A stretch of DNA of 64,000 bases from Cladopsammia gracilis (taxonomy: Eukaryota; Cnidaria; Anthozoa; Scleractinia; Dendrophylliidae), in the NCBI GenBank assembly GCA_022457155.1, contig JAJGOT010000413.1, forward strand, positions 230,001-294,000, written 5' to 3'. Positions 51,401-57,645 of the stretch are shown piece after piece; position 1 is the stretch's first letter, and every line of letters begins with the position of its first letter. The notes beneath the pieces are model-generated. The model saw only the letters and a list, made by a program, of their open reading frames with translations. It had not been told where the DNA came from and ran no database searches. A program made the position numbers and the translations under genes.

Positions 51401-54400
51401 CAACTTAAGAAACATCCAAGGCAACAGATTCAGGGAGTCCATGTTGAAGTGGACGATGACTTGTTCTTACCGTGTTGCAACCTGATTTACCATGTCTGTA
51501 AAGCAGCAGTCGAGTGTTGTAGCCAGGTAAGATAAATGATTGCGGGTTGTTTTCGACGTTTTTACTGTCTAGAAATAATATATCAAACACGAGGAAGAGT
51601 GTTTCATCAGGATATCCAAACACTGAGAAGTGGGAGTTTTTTTAACGCACTTCGATGTGTTTGGATAACTGGTTAAACAGTCTTTCTTTCGAAAGTTTGA
51701 ATTAGCTTCTCAAACTGATCATTAAATGCGGAGAAAACGAAGAAATAAAATCGCCAAACCCTTTGCTAATTAAGACCGGGTATCCAAACCTTCTTCACGG
51801 TAGTGATTTCCTTTGTTGTCCTCATGAGTTGTTAATGAGTTTTAGAAGGACAGTTCTAAACCACAACATAGAATTTGGATCCAGGTGCAAAGTGCTAATG
51901 ATTGTTTCACACTTGTGACATGGGCATAACCACATAGAGAAAAGATTATTTTTTCCTCATGTTGTTTTGTTTATATTATTATTACGTTCGTGCTGTATTA
52001 TTATGTTGTGTTGTATACACTAATGAGAAATCATCAACATAACTCAAGATATTTTTTTGCGTTTGTGCGACTTTATGGCCGTTAATTTGGGTAATACAGT
52101 CAACCTCCATGCACGACTACCTCTCATAAATGAAGTCTTGTTCATGATATTGAATCTCCTGGCTATTTGCGTGGTCCATACGTGAGACCAAATCGAGAAG
52201 AAAGCTGTCATAATATTTAGCAAGGTATTTTTCTTTACTCAGGAGTTTAGCAGCCACCTTCATGTCATCATAAGCACCTTAACTCCATTTGCGTTGGGCG
52301 AAGGTGAAAAAGCTGAACAGGTATGATGCATTGATGTCATTGTTTCTGTGACAGGTCAAAACAAGGATTCACAATCTTCAACGAAAAGTATGTGGTGTGT
52401 AGTTTGTGAGGGTTGTAATTCAGGTTGTCATTGCTTTAGTTTGTTTTTGTTCTAGTGATGCGTTTTTTTACTTAATTTTGATGAAACAATCTTTAATTTG
52501 ATGATAGTATTGTTCCACATCTGTTGTTGTCTGTGTATCTATCTTATTCGCCAAACTTCTTCAGCAAACAAGTCCACTCCAAAACTTTATGGTTTTGAAA
52601 ATAATATACCATGTCAGGGCGAACATGTATCACAAATGTTACGTTCACTGTTTTCACAGGCTTTGCAGTTGCTGAATTTCTTAATAGTGGACTCAAGCAA
52701 GGACTTGCACGAAGCAATCAGCTGTCTTGATCCATTTCCAGACACCGCGCGATTCAAACAAATCAACAAGTGTTACAAGCAGATACGGAAAGACCGAACA
52801 TCATTAACCGAGGTACAGTATAAGCATTCAGGCTTGCAGCATCAAGGAAGTGCATTTTGTTTCAGATGTCATAAGTGTTTTTAAAACCCCTTTCATTGTC
52901 CACTTGTGGTAAAGTAAGGCTCTAACTTTTGAGACCTTCCATGAAAGCCAAAGTGTTGATCCGTAAGAGGGACATTGCTCCTGCTGATATATCGTGTTTG
53001 CGTAATTATGGCCAGGAGCTTGCTTTAAGGTTGATTTGTTATCTTGACATAGAAAGAAAAAAAACGCCAAAAGTGATGAAAGCAAGGAATAATAAGTAAA
53101 GAGACTAAATAATGACTAAAAAAATGAAAAATTCCAAAGAATGGCAATTTTGATTTCTTGACCGCCTCACGAATTTAAATTTAATGGACTCTAATTCACT
53201 TCAACCCTTACAATCCTGCACTTTATCTTTGGTGCATTTGGTAATATAACATGGAAATTAGGTTAACGAAATTTTGATATTTCGGTTGGACAGTATCTCT
53301 TTAAGTGAAATATCTTTAACGATACTGTTTATTGGTGATGTTAGTTTCCCGATATTTAAGGGTTTTTTGTCACTCAACCTTGATAAGATTTAGGAATGTA
53401 AGAGGCAATCAAGTTAGTGAAGGACTTGAGTTGTAAGCAGGCTGAGATAGTAAGCCACTATCTCCTGTCCGTGCCCTTTTCCCTTTTTTTTTTATTTTTT
53501 CTTACAACAACTATATTTACTAATTTTAGGACAACTGATGTATCAATTTACTTATTAATTTATTATAATTAGTGTTAAGTATTGTACGTATTGTAAGTTA
53601 TGCCTTTAATCGTTTTGTAAGTAGTGTTTTTGTGTTGCAAATAAAGTACTAATTGACAAAAAAAGAAGTTAGTGAAGGACTGAGCGGTTTATTCCTCATA
53701 GTGGTTTTGACACTAGTATTTGTTTTAGTCTCATTAATGTTATGTGAGAATAGCTTTATTACTTATTATTTCTATATAAACAGGAAATTGCCCATTTTTT
53801 GTCCGCGGATTCAAGCTCGTCTCCTGTGAGTAGACTTGAGGGCCTGAGGCTTCTTAAGCAATCGATCGTTAACAACAAAGACCAACTTGTAGATCTTGTT
53901 GACAGGACAGAAGGTAAAAATAATTTTACAAAACTTTCCAATGACTATTTTAATTATTCTTGAGTTTTTAATTTTTGTGCCTATATACTATAGTCAGTTC
54001 AATCCTTTTACTAATCCAAGTACTGCCTGCGTTCAAAAGTGGAATCCAATTTTCTTTCTGAAACTTATCAAAGAACAAAGAGCATCCATCATCGAGTAGT
54101 TTTCAATTGAGTGTCGTAAGACCAAAACCAAAGTAATTACTCTGACCAATCACAACAGACGCAGACAATCCAATGAACCAATCAGAACTCGATGTATGTA
54201 ACATGCAACTGTCCTTAAGCGCGGGAAAACGCGTGCGAGGAAGTCACTGTTGGTTTTGGTTTTGCCTCAGATTGGTTGAGAAAGTGGCGCAAGATTTTTT
54301 GGCCAATCACAAAGCTTAGTAATGCAACACCAAAGCAGTCGCGAAATTACTTTCGACAGTCGATTGAAAACTGCTCTAAGTAATTACTACTATTTCTTTG

Positions 54401-55305
54401 TTACTGTCTTTGGGCAAACCTGAGGATTCATTCACAAACTCAGGTTACAACAAAGATGACAAAAATTGATTCTGGCAACGAAAGGGTTAAAGGAGTTTAT
54501 TTGCCGACAAATAAAAAAATATGTCTTTTGCCCACTATCATGGTATAGTTAGCATAATTAATTGTAAACAAGTGAAGAGACGGGTGCAGGGGGCACAAAC
54601 CTATTAGAGATCGGACTAAGACGCAACAGGCACGCTATTCTTAAGCCACCCATAATTTTCAATGGCAAAAGAATTAAGCACTTGTCACTAGACAAGGCCA
54701 TGACAGTAGCAAAGGCATTATGCAATAATCACAAGTTTTCACGAGAAAGTACTGAGACTCGACTTCATGAAGTCTCCAGTCTCTCAGTCTCCAATCTCTG
54801 ACACGCTTCAAGGTTTAACCCGCCTCCTCCCCCTTTTCTCTAGTGCCCTTACCTTTGCTAGAGCTTAATAATCAATAGAATGGTTTTTTTTCTTTACATT
54901 TGCATCATGAGTTTCATTCAATAACAGCGGCCGTGAAACATGGCCAAATTTTATCCCAACATGCGGTTAGTCTGCAAGTGTTTTCTCGCGCTCTTAGCAA
55001 ACAAAACTCGTCTGTTGGCAAAAAAAATGACACCTGATTAAACAGTTCCGTTTTCTTAACACGCACGGGAAGGGGATACAAACCATGTGTTTTTTTTTAT
55101 ATTGATACCATTTTAGTCGCATGTACGAAGCCGTCATCCAGCACTAAAGCTGACCTCGTCCATGATCTCATCAAGCTCGGCTCTGCGCTGACTTCTTGTG
55201 AAGAGGACCAGGCGAAAGCTGTCCAGTGTGAAGTGGCAACCTGCTTGGGAGAAATCGGGGCTGTAGACCTCTCAACTGTTTCACTGGGATGCAAAAATAA
55301 AACAG
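12412..55305 (+). CDS. ATM: ATM serine/threonine-protein kinase, N-terminal portion (40 coding exons)
   Basis: ATM is the PI3K-like kinase that senses DNA double-strand breaks. Forty consecutive exons (coordinates in the exon-block entries) join with AG/GT boundaries in unbroken phase. They give 1749 codons plus one base. The first exon, MSGDQTRELFHLCGLLVSDK, plus the second form the TAN motif. Strong matches to vertebrate ATM follow in order, for example ISPICEKRAIALLFQAVKEQ, DPPFFTSHAIKATFGYLTTC, LFVLLLLKDLPQGLGNTWAF and LDPFPD. The last visible exon (CLGEIGAVDLSTVSLG) corresponds to roughly residue 1690 of the 3056-residue human protein. The visible part is therefore the HEAT solenoid only, with no FAT, kinase or FATC exon before the window ends. 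Whether the gene continues past 64 kb is unknown. Confidence 0.93.
13103..14779. mobile_element. 1.67-kb palindromic TTAA-flanked TIR element with 688-bp arms
   Basis: TTAA at 13103-13106 and 14776-14779 bracket an element whose ends read GGTGGCTCGAAGTAG and its inverse. The left arm (13107-13794) and right arm (14775-14088) are near-identical in inverted orientation along their whole length. Both carry the same 67-codon open frame (MKVLNDVLFMLIS...), at 13217-13420 on plus and 14461-14664 on minus, with very few differences. The spacer 13795-14087 contains a second, nested inverted repeat. It lies in ATM intron 1. No transposase is visible. TTAA duplication is typical of piggyBac-type transposition, which is inference. 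Confidence 0.85.
13796..13965. mobile_element. MITE nested in the palindrome spacer
   Basis: An inverted repeat of about 48 bp arms: GTAATTAGGGCCTGGTCGCA at the left mirrored by TGCGACCAGGCTCTAATTAC at the right, with a 65-bp core. It is off-centre within the larger palindrome, so it looks like a later insertion, or the cause of the asymmetry of the spacer. Confidence 0.65.
14940..16980. other. Rest of ATM intron 1, no gene seen
   Basis: AT-rich intronic DNA with an AATAA microsatellite at about 14955-14982. An 84-codon minus-strand open frame at 15725-15979 has ordinary amino-acid composition, but I see no splice partner or family, so it is not called. Confidence 0.4.
16738..16862. repeat. 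Palindromic hairpin of about 45-bp arms
   Basis: TTGTAGTTCAATTTTATCCT... is mirrored by AGGATAAAATTGATCTACAA across a 35-bp loop. It is AT-rich, intronic, and MITE-like in size. Confidence 0.6.
17000..22667 (+). CDS. ATM: ATM exons 2-6
   Basis: Exons 17000-17188, 18719-18764, 20419-20580, 21446-21620 and 22499-22667. Their products read SAIEKIQKQLSY, IFATFVRAFIKKADE, RGPRLKGQDVVVHLLKIIKK, DLIDTFVSFMEKKPSWLPSK and CAEDCRGQVCRLGETLFPLL. In order they match the first 250 or so residues of ATM (helices after the TAN motif). Phases 0/1/1/2/0 at the 3' ends are mutually consistent. Intron 1 is 4.5 kb and contains the large palindrome. Confidence 0.9.
17537..17688. mobile_element. 150-bp MITE with GCTTTTAGCCAG ends
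   Basis: The ends GGCTTTTAGCCAG and CTGGCTAAAAGC are inverted. The phrase AGTGGGCGTCC occurs twice inside in the same orientation. Non-coding; ATM intron 2. Confidence 0.55.
18561..18580. repeat. Poly(dG) tract, 20 bases
   Basis: Twenty consecutive G in ATM intron 2. Proline-rich frames predicted on the opposite strand across it are artefacts. Confidence 0.8.
19300..20252 (+). pseudogene. 5'-truncated non-LTR retrotransposon (LINE), reverse-transcriptase C-terminus and 3' end
   Basis: Frame-shifted open segments (19304-19510, then 19814-20056) read like the C-terminal part of a LINE reverse transcriptase: KCLGIPIDSTLMWETT, then the typical end-domain KGCQIWNNLPTEI followed by FKKNIKKYL. A 3' untranslated tail follows (GGGGCTCTCCCTG..., AAGGGTTTGTTGAGGGCTCC) and ends in an ATTG-type repeat, as in CR1-like elements. 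Several stops interrupt the frame, so it is dead. It sits in ATM intron 3, sense orientation. Confidence 0.75.
20806..21038. mobile_element. MITE, GCAGTTTTCAATTGAGTGTC family (copy 1)
   Basis: The left end GCAGTTTTCAATTGAGTGTC is inverted at the right end (ATGACACTCAAAAA). It shares its ends and the phrases TGGTTTTGGTTTT and AGTAATTAC with elements at 42504-42782 and 54094-54376. Non-coding; ATM intron 4. Confidence 0.6.
21151..21362. mobile_element. MITE with TGGGGCGCTTTC ends
   Basis: Left end TGGGGCGCTTTCCATTT, right end GAAAGAAAGCACCCC. The design is the same as the element at 1416-1665. It contains a perfect 11-bp stem, AGGACAACCTC/GAGGTTGTCCT, at about 21241-21268. It lies in ATM intron 4. 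Confidence 0.55.
22737..22930 (-). mobile_element. SINE fragment (copy 2)
   Basis: Shares the conserved 3' block (CTAGTTGCTTTATGCTACAG on minus) and the ACATC/CCACAG-type middle domain with 2935-3250 and 37270-37525. It is more diverged than either. It lies just upstream of the LTR element. Confidence 0.5.
22992..23239 (+). repeat. 5' LTR
   Basis: Starts TGTGACGATACTCGACACC and ends AAAACGTTACA. Near-identical to 27315-27562. Confidence 0.93.
23240..23257 (+). other. Primer-binding-site-like sequence
   Basis: TGGTGTCAGAAG immediately follows the 5' LTR. PBS sequences pair with a tRNA 3' end and therefore begin TGG. The specific tRNA was not determined. Confidence 0.6.
23266..27303 (+). CDS. 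Ty3/gypsy Gag-Pol polyprotein, 1345 aa, apparently intact
   Basis: A single open frame with no shift between Gag and Pol. Residues 1-230 resemble a retrotransposon Gag. Residues 237-269 hold a cysteine/histidine-rich zinc-binding region. The aspartic protease active site is DTG at 326-328. Reverse transcriptase follows, with its catalytic aspartate region near 547 and the active-site box IADD (607-610) in place of the usual YADD/YVDD. RNase H starts with CDASE (D762). Integrase has an HHCC zinc finger (H982, H985, C1015, C1018) and catalytic D1046, D1099, E1135, i.e. the D,D-35-E spacing. A basic C-terminal tail ends before the polypurine tract. All catalytic residues are present, so it could be active; that is inference. 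It is better in CG content and codon regularity than the surrounding intron. Confidence 0.95.
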   Translation: MGKEETSQGATAFPTQIFVPPANLPPPKALVMDDNLATNWKAWRKTWSRYEIATGISKQEPLIRVSTLLSVIGEDATKAFDTFQWGDTEDETNIDQVLAKFEEYCEPRTQVIYERYRFNNRNQETGENIATYLTELRTIAKNCQHDAITPDEILRDRIVLGIRDDKMRERLLRFNDLTLQKAVDSIKAAEQTEQQVKLMGGNVNVNALKQDQYKRNNRSPRGWKSKTDCQQTSRANCGRCGTKHARQKCPAFGQKCRRCGNLNHFQSMCRSKNVSTIGEQEDADDDGPYEICVVGEEPRPRANKALVNLFVYKQHDIGNIIRFQVDTGSECDLLPMKLYKSVTGDAALTKLKKCKKSIVSYTGERRQIAGKINLQVWHKDRKKTLTFNVVEGDYQPILSLDTSIALGIVTLSDCDVLSLKISPKSDTILEEFKDVFDGLGQLPGEYKIITDKSVKPKVHPPRRVPVALRPKIKEKLEELVQRKVIAPVTEPTEWVSSMPAVVKPNKIRICLDPSDLNEAIKCEHYQMPTIEEVATRLNKAKKFTVVDAKDGFWQKKLDLKSSYLTTFNTPFGRYRWLRMPFGISSAPEVWQRTMHEFVEGLKGVEVIADDFIIAGFGDSEEEANKSLEQNERSFFTRCREWNLKLNKDKVKRGQTAVSFMGHLLTPEGLKPDPAKIEAITAVSEPKDATELKRFLGMVNYLAKFMPHLSEMTEPLRRLEDKDAEWQWLKQHSIAFNTVKKYLTESPVLKYYNVNEEVTIQCDASETGLGAVLMQNGQPVCYASRALTDTETRYAQIEKQLLAIVWSCHKFDQYIYGRDIVHVESDHEPLQAVFKKPIHASPKRLQRMRMALQNYSLDIQYKKGRLMFIADALSRAYRLTTDDAQHDSSEVRALREVNHEDGLSVSPKRLQEFKTVTADDSEMQLLIGVIHKGWPLCQKDCPAKLVPYYDSRSELVEDDGLVYRGEHLVVPQSLRADMLKEIHRSHIGIGGCLRGARELLYWPRINAEVKDFVSKCSVCQTYQPEHCREKLQPHEMPSRPWSKVGADIFELGHQHFLIMIDYWSSYFEVQELKRITSASVITAFKVQFARHGIPEVLITDNGTQFSSSEFAKFAETWRFEHKTSSPRHPQSNGKAENAVKVCKALLKKARADNKDPLLAFLDWRNTPTEGLGTSPVQRLMGRRTRTLLPTHTKLLQPTLDNQTGEKLAQRKQIQEQQYNKKSQPLPPLQPGKAIRMKLPGDSKWSLGRCVKVLRNRSYEVEVAGRLYRRNRRQLRTTAEPTPPPTLEEDLPHNHSAKSPSAGQETSTIDDQEHHATVTPQQPMIQPRRSTRLKIPPVWHKDYVMKS
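27301..27314 (+). other. Polypurine tract
   Basis: AAGGAAAAGGAGA immediately precedes the 3' LTR, in the position used to prime plus-strand DNA. Confidence 0.7.
27315..27562 (+). repeat. 3' LTR
   Basis: A 248-bp direct copy of 22992-23239, followed by the ATAAA target duplication. Confidence 0.93.
27917..36773 (+). CDS. ATM: ATM exons 7-16
   Basis: Exons 27917-28021, 31061-31137, 32021-32084, 32554-32614, 33676-33763, 34324-34431, 35055-35253, 35792-35853, 36067-36273 and 36686-36773. Exon 7 (QLIQFMRLQVCAHHPLGAHE) directly follows the retrotransposon-bearing intron 6. Exon 11 carries KRQKIEPGWQFSRDTLES, matching a well-conserved ATM segment. Exon 12 gives WLQILASLFSKHSSSIPATE. Exon 16 ends CAGTCG before GTTATT, only six bases before a TTAA transposable element. 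Confidence 0.88.
28240..29550 (+). pseudogene. Decayed Ty3/gypsy pol relic
   Basis: Pieces of a second, different gypsy-like pol survive in shifting frames with stops. Near 28330 there is a reverse-transcriptase start-like segment (VDYCKLNNMTL). At 28730-28880 comes the post-catalytic segment (TEVRSFLGLASYYHMFIKHF). RNase H follows at 28955-29140 (VDCDASDYGLGAVIYQV, then KVITYASHVLDD), and an integrase zinc-finger/core remnant at 29180-29530 (WCHQCEKCSREK). No LTRs were seen. It is older than the neighbouring intact element and lies in ATM intron 7. Confidence 0.75.
29741..30466. mobile_element. 718-bp TTAA-flanked TIR element
   Basis: TTAA at 29741-29744 and 30463-30466 flanks ends reading GGTTACAGTGTACCTTC and its inverse. 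An inner inverted repeat (CGTGTCGGCGA near 30019 and TCGCCGACACG near 30147) suggests a nested or composite structure. Non-coding; ATM intron 7. Confidence 0.75.
30590..30880. repeat. Dispersed repeat, family R2 (copy 1)
   Basis: About 290 bp that reappear in inverted orientation at 51566-51842. Shared blocks include GGAAATCAATCACTACCGTGAAG/CTTCACGGTAGTGATTTCC, GTATCCAAACAC and ATCAAACACGAGGAAGA. Each copy is internally palindromic around the repeated GTGTTTGGATA phrase. Intronic. Confidence 0.6.
31544..31830. repeat. CATGGAAAAGTCATGGAATTT repeat element
   Basis: A 290-bp unit with ends ACAGGGTT and AACCCTGT. It is filled with variations on TGGAAAAGTCATGGAATTT repeated four or five times. 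I recognise this kind of unit from other invertebrate genomes (general knowledge, not searched). ATM intron 8. Confidence 0.5.
32210..32400. mobile_element. Non-autonomous element M88, single-unit copy
   Basis: Ends CCTTTAACTCGTAAGAGTACCAAAAAT and GACTCCATCAGAGTGTAAGG match the outer ends of the elements at 50085-50715 and 58978-60335. Inside is a single, partly deleted 88-bp unit (GTACCATGCAAAAGTACTTG, AATGGTCACACCATAGGATT). It is thus the unexpanded form of the same family. Confidence 0.65.
33846..34100. repeat. Pure pyrimidine tract (CCTT/CCCT)n
   Basis: About 255 bp of C and T with only isolated purines, made of CCCT and CCTT units; the opposite strand is all purine. It lies in ATM intron 11, between exons 33676-33763 and 34324-34431. 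The proline/serine-rich frames across it are artefacts. Such mirror-symmetric tracts can form triplex (H-) DNA. Confidence 0.85.
36779..37050. mobile_element. Palindromic TTAA MITE occupying most of ATM intron 16
   Basis: TTAA at 36779-36782 and 37047-37050 flanks ends GAAGTAATATGGGCAAC / GTTGCCCATATTACTTC. The arms pair over about 120 bp, with the centre near 36913 (CTTTCTGCAACATGAA mirrored). The preceding exon ends at 36773 and the next begins at 37108, so 264 of the 334 intron bases are this element. Non-coding. Confidence 0.85.
37108..45285 (+). CDS. ATM: ATM exons 17-29
   Basis: Exons 37108-37184, 37584-37671, 38567-38725, 39305-39469, 39858-39986, 40663-40761, 41676-41871, 42975-43093, 43327-43362, 43524-43606, 44276-44431, 44827-44899 and 45228-45285. 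Exon 17 has two possible acceptors (37092 or 37108); only 37108 keeps the frame. Exon 23 encodes the acidic, serine-rich linker (DDFESDLSSSDE, then SQSQ) that in vertebrates is also acidic and poorly conserved. Exon 25 is a 36-base micro-exon. Resemblance is weaker here, as expected for this part of ATM, but phase is continuous. Confidence 0.82.
37270..37525 (-). mobile_element. tRNA-derived SINE (copy 3, best preserved)
   Basis: On the minus strand the head GTGGTATAGTGGTTAGCAT contains an A-box-like element, and GTGGCTCAAGGC is in B-box position. Then come CCACATTGTCTCTCTCCACC, GGATGGACTAGC-type text and the shared 3' block CCTAGTTGCTTCATGCTA. It lies in ATM intron 17. Confidence 0.7.
37850..38100 (+). 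repeat. Imperfect tandem duplication, about 115-bp period
   Basis: The phrase TATAAAGCAAGGTTTGACAG / CATAAAGCAAGGTTTGACAG, with its flanks (TTGTTTAACA before, CAAACATC/TAAACATC after), occurs twice. It keeps both 5' and 3' context. It is in ATM intron 18. An open frame across it is not supported as coding. Confidence 0.5.
39000..39285 (+). mobile_element. LINE 3' end with ATGT microsatellite tail
   Basis: Non-coding tail text (GCACTGAAAAGCCCCTTTGGGG, then CAATAAATGTATGTATGT...) ends in about seven ATGT units. This arrangement is typical of the 3' end of a truncated non-LTR retrotransposon. ATM intron 19. Confidence 0.5.
39996..40319. mobile_element. TIR element, TACAGTGGAACCTCT family
   Basis: The left end TACAGTGGAACCTCT is mirrored by GGAGGTTCCTCTATA. 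The body repeats the phrases CTATTAAAGGGACAC and CTTCTCCTGG three times each, and GGC(C)GGCAAAACGCTCAT. I recall similar elements from several marine invertebrates (not searched). It starts nine bases after the 5' splice site of ATM exon 21. Confidence 0.6.
42504..42782. mobile_element. MITE, GCAGTTTTCAATTGAGTGTC family (copy 2)
   Basis: Co-linear with 54094-54376 over its length (ACCAAAACCAAAG, AATGAACCAATCAG, GCGTGCGAG, TTGGTTTTGGTTTT, GGTTGAGAAAGTG, GCCAATCA, TAGCAATGCAA). Ends are diverged. ATM intron 23. Confidence 0.7.
45711..55305 (+). CDS. ATM: ATM exons 30-40 (last visible)
   Basis: Exons 45711-45931, 46393-46563, 46975-47135, 48181-48451, 49225-49331, 50832-50955, 51197-51526, 52243-52320, 52660-52812, 53784-53913 and 55117-55305. 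This is the best-conserved visible part: ISPICEKRAIALLFQAVKEQ, VLAQLADELGYISRAAYVKS, PPFFTSHAIKATFGYLTTCH, RRILSMYRLFVLLLLKDLPQ, RLEGLRLLKQSIVNNKDQLV and CEVATCLGEIGAVDLSTVSL. Exon 40 ends in phase 1 at ACAG/GTAATT. The next expected exon, before the FAT domain, is not found in the 8.7 kb that follow. Confidence 0.92.
46225..46300. repeat. C16 tract followed by A-rich/AATA microsatellite
   Basis: C16 at 46234-46249, then A9 and AAT/AAAT units, in ATM intron 30. Confidence 0.7.
48628..48915 (+). repeat. Dispersed repeat, family R1 (copy 2, longest)
   Basis: Aligns with 1129-1400. It includes a 90-codon open frame (48631-48903) that is probably fortuitous, because copy 1 lacks it. ATM intron 33. 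Confidence 0.55.
50085..50715. mobile_element. Non-autonomous element M88 with about 6 internal 88-bp units
   Basis: Outer ends CCCTTTAACTCCCAGGAGTG and GACTCTGGGAGTGAAAGG form a TIR of about 18 bp. The interior is about six tandem units of about 85-88 bp (ATGGTACCATGCAAAAGTAC, GAAGAGGTTTCATTTGAATG, GTCACACCATAGGATTTC, AACAGACTCAAAAGTTAGAA). The same family is at 58978-60335 and 32210-32400. ATM intron 34. Confidence 0.8.
51566..51842. repeat. Dispersed repeat, family R2 (copy 2, inverted)
   Basis: The inverted counterpart of 30590-30880; see that entry for shared blocks. ATM intron 36. Confidence 0.6.
53105..53665. repeat. Inverted R1 fragment and LINE-like 3' end
   Basis: 53105-53270 is a reverse-orientation part of family R1 (TGACCGCCTCACGAA, CTTACAATCCTGCACTT). 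53400-53665 reads as a LINE 3' untranslated tail ending GTTGCAAATAAAGTACTAATTGAC. Both are in ATM intron 38. Confidence 0.45.
54094..54376. mobile_element. MITE, GCAGTTTTCAATTGAGTGTC family (copy 3, best ends)
   Basis: Left TAGTTTTCAATTGAGTGTCG, right CGACAGTCGATTGAAAACTG, inverted with two or three mismatches. Internal text is co-linear with 42504-42782. ATM intron 39. Confidence 0.75.
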
Positions 55306-55676
55306 GTAATTTCAAAGGGGCTATATCAATCTTTTCGTTTGATGCCGTTATCATACAGTTCCTCAGCTCTTCAATTCTATTTAATCCGGCAGTGGCTACT
55401 TACTTGTCGGTTTGTTCTGAGCATTCAAAATGTAGTTCATCGGTTGCCCACTTTAATGTTTTCGATTTTAACTAAGTGATGGTCGACGTTTTGCTCAGTA
55501 TAAGTTTGAATCAGCAAAAGACCGAGATTTTAACCAGTTACTAAGATACGCCCTGTTTCCTCTAAATGATCAAAGGATTTTGGACAGATTCTAATTGAAA
55601 GATTTAAGAATTCCCGACAAATGCTTTACTCTTTTCCCGAATGAGTTTGGCAACTTTTGTAGTTTCGGAGTAACGT

Positions 55677-56238
55677 TTAAAGTGCCCCTGTGATCAAATT
55701 TTCGATTTTTATTTTTTTACATTTTCGTGTACAATTAGACTTTCTTACTCATCTCGCCAAATTTCAATTCATTACGAACATCAGAAGTCATTTTATTTTA
55801 ACATTTATTTCCGAGAATTTACGGCCACCATTAATCAACCTTGTTCCAAGGCTTGGTTGCGAATGGGAGAAAGTGACGTCAAAGACTCAAACATACCTCA
55901 CGGGTTGAAATTATAATAACAATAAGTATTGAAAATCACACGAAAAGCAACAAAAACTTTGGACATGTTCTTCGTGCAATTTTCTATGCTGATTGTTATT
56001 ATAATTTCAACCCGTGAGGTATGTTTGAGTCTTTGACGTCACTTTCTCCCATTCGCAACCAAGCCTTGGAACAAGGTTGATTAATGGCGGCCGTAAATTC
56101 TCGGAAATAAATGTTAAAATAAAATGACTTCTGATGTTCGTAATGAATTGAAATTTGGCAAGATGAATAAGAAAGTCTAATTGTACACGAAAATGTAAAA
56201 AAATGGAAATCAAAAATTTGATCACAGGGGCACTTTAA
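55677..56238. mobile_element. 554-bp palindromic TTAA MITE with about 244-bp arms
   Basis: TTAA at 55677-55680 and 56235-56238 flanks ends AGTGCCCCTGTGATCAAA and the inverse. The arms (55681-55924 and 55991-56234) are near-identical, as shown by the same 72-codon frame (...FLHFRVQLDFL) appearing on both strands. The loop is about 66 bp. It lies downstream of the last visible ATM exon. Confidence 0.85.
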
Positions 56239-56596
56239 GGAAAAGCAAGAAACATGGAGCAACGTTTGAGAAATATTTGTATTTGAACATATCGAATATA
56301 TAGAACATTCACGCTTTAACATTAATCTACATATCTTGCAAATTAATCTCGCGAAACTAAAGGCTTAAATATAACACTTGTAATACAACTCATTAACTCG
56401 TTACTTTATTGAACTTTCCTGTAGGGCTTTTAATTTACCAGCTATTTAAACAAATTCACAATAAAAATTACGATAAAAATCACAATACAGTACATTAAAA
56501 TGTATGAACAAAAAATGCGAAAATTGGCAACTTTTCCTTATAAACAGACTAAATTAACCCTCGGGCGTTCAAAAGGCGGGGGTAGGGGTGCATAGC

Positions 56597-57047
56597 GGGG
56601 GGGGGGGGGGGGGGGGGGGGGGGAAGGGGGTAGTTGGGGTGGTGGTGCACAATATTTTTTAGTAGCTTTTTCTGTTAACCTGAAAAACATTTTTACTCAT
56701 GCGCGTAGCGGCATGAGTTATAAAATGGCCTCCGTTTTTCTTTTTTTTTTTCTTTTTCTTTTTATTATTTTTTGTGTCACGATTTTGCATGCCAATTTAT
56801 GCACGTATATTTTAAATTTGTGCACTTCCGGTTCATAGCTTTGCCATTTTTTTTTGGCATTCCTTATTGGATCAATTATGGGACGATCCAATATGGCAGC
56901 GTTAAACATCGATGACGTCATAACGTCATCGTCGACAGATGACCACCTTATTTTGTAGAGGACTTGATAGGCTATATCTATTGAAGACAACGAGGTTAAT
57001 GTATCATAACAGCAAAAATCAAACGGGAGGGGGGGGGGGGGGGGGGG
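56597..57047. repeat. Two long poly(dG) tracts
   Basis: 27 G at 56597-56623 and 19 G at 57029-57047. They lie between the last visible ATM exon and the 3' end of the PAN/EGF gene, with no coding sequence between them. The stretch 56239-57645 holds no supported gene. Confidence 0.75.
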
Positions 57048-57645
57048 TTTACAACAGCCTACAAATGTACTTTGCTTTTACGTCTTAGGGTTGGCCAATA
57101 ACTACAATATATGAAAATCATTTAGTAAATCATTTCTCAATTTACAGCGCTCTAAAGTAGTGGTATCTTGAGTCCACGTCCGTCTCCTCGTTTTAAGAAA
57201 AGCAAGAAGATGGTCGGGCGCCTAGCCACTCAACGCACTTTAAGACTAGTCCAGCATTGCGATCATATATAGTTGCACGCGATTTCGCTGGAACCCAAAA
57301 TTAATATTTTGAAATTGGAGTAACATAATCAAGCTTCCTAGTAGCCCTGTTGATTCTGTACAACATAAATTTGTACATTACCTGAGACCTAATGAAATAC
57401 AATTGATGCCCACGAACAGAACAGGGGCTTTTTCTAAAGGATTCGAAAGGTGTTAACTTTGCAATTGTTTTATTGACTTAGGTAGAGGTCGAATGCAGTT
57501 ATCTCTTGTTATCTAGTTGGAAGCATTAAGAACTTAATTTACTTAATTTAAGTTCTTGCTAAAATGGTTCGGTATTTTTAACAATGTTTTAACTTTTGCC
57601 AATTCAATCTGTAGAGGCCCCAGGATTAAGCGCGGCTTTTCCTTA

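Noticed and set aside
55690..56225. Paired 72-codon frames on opposite strands
   Set aside because: They are mirror images produced by the two arms of the palindromic TTAA element, not a conserved gene pair.
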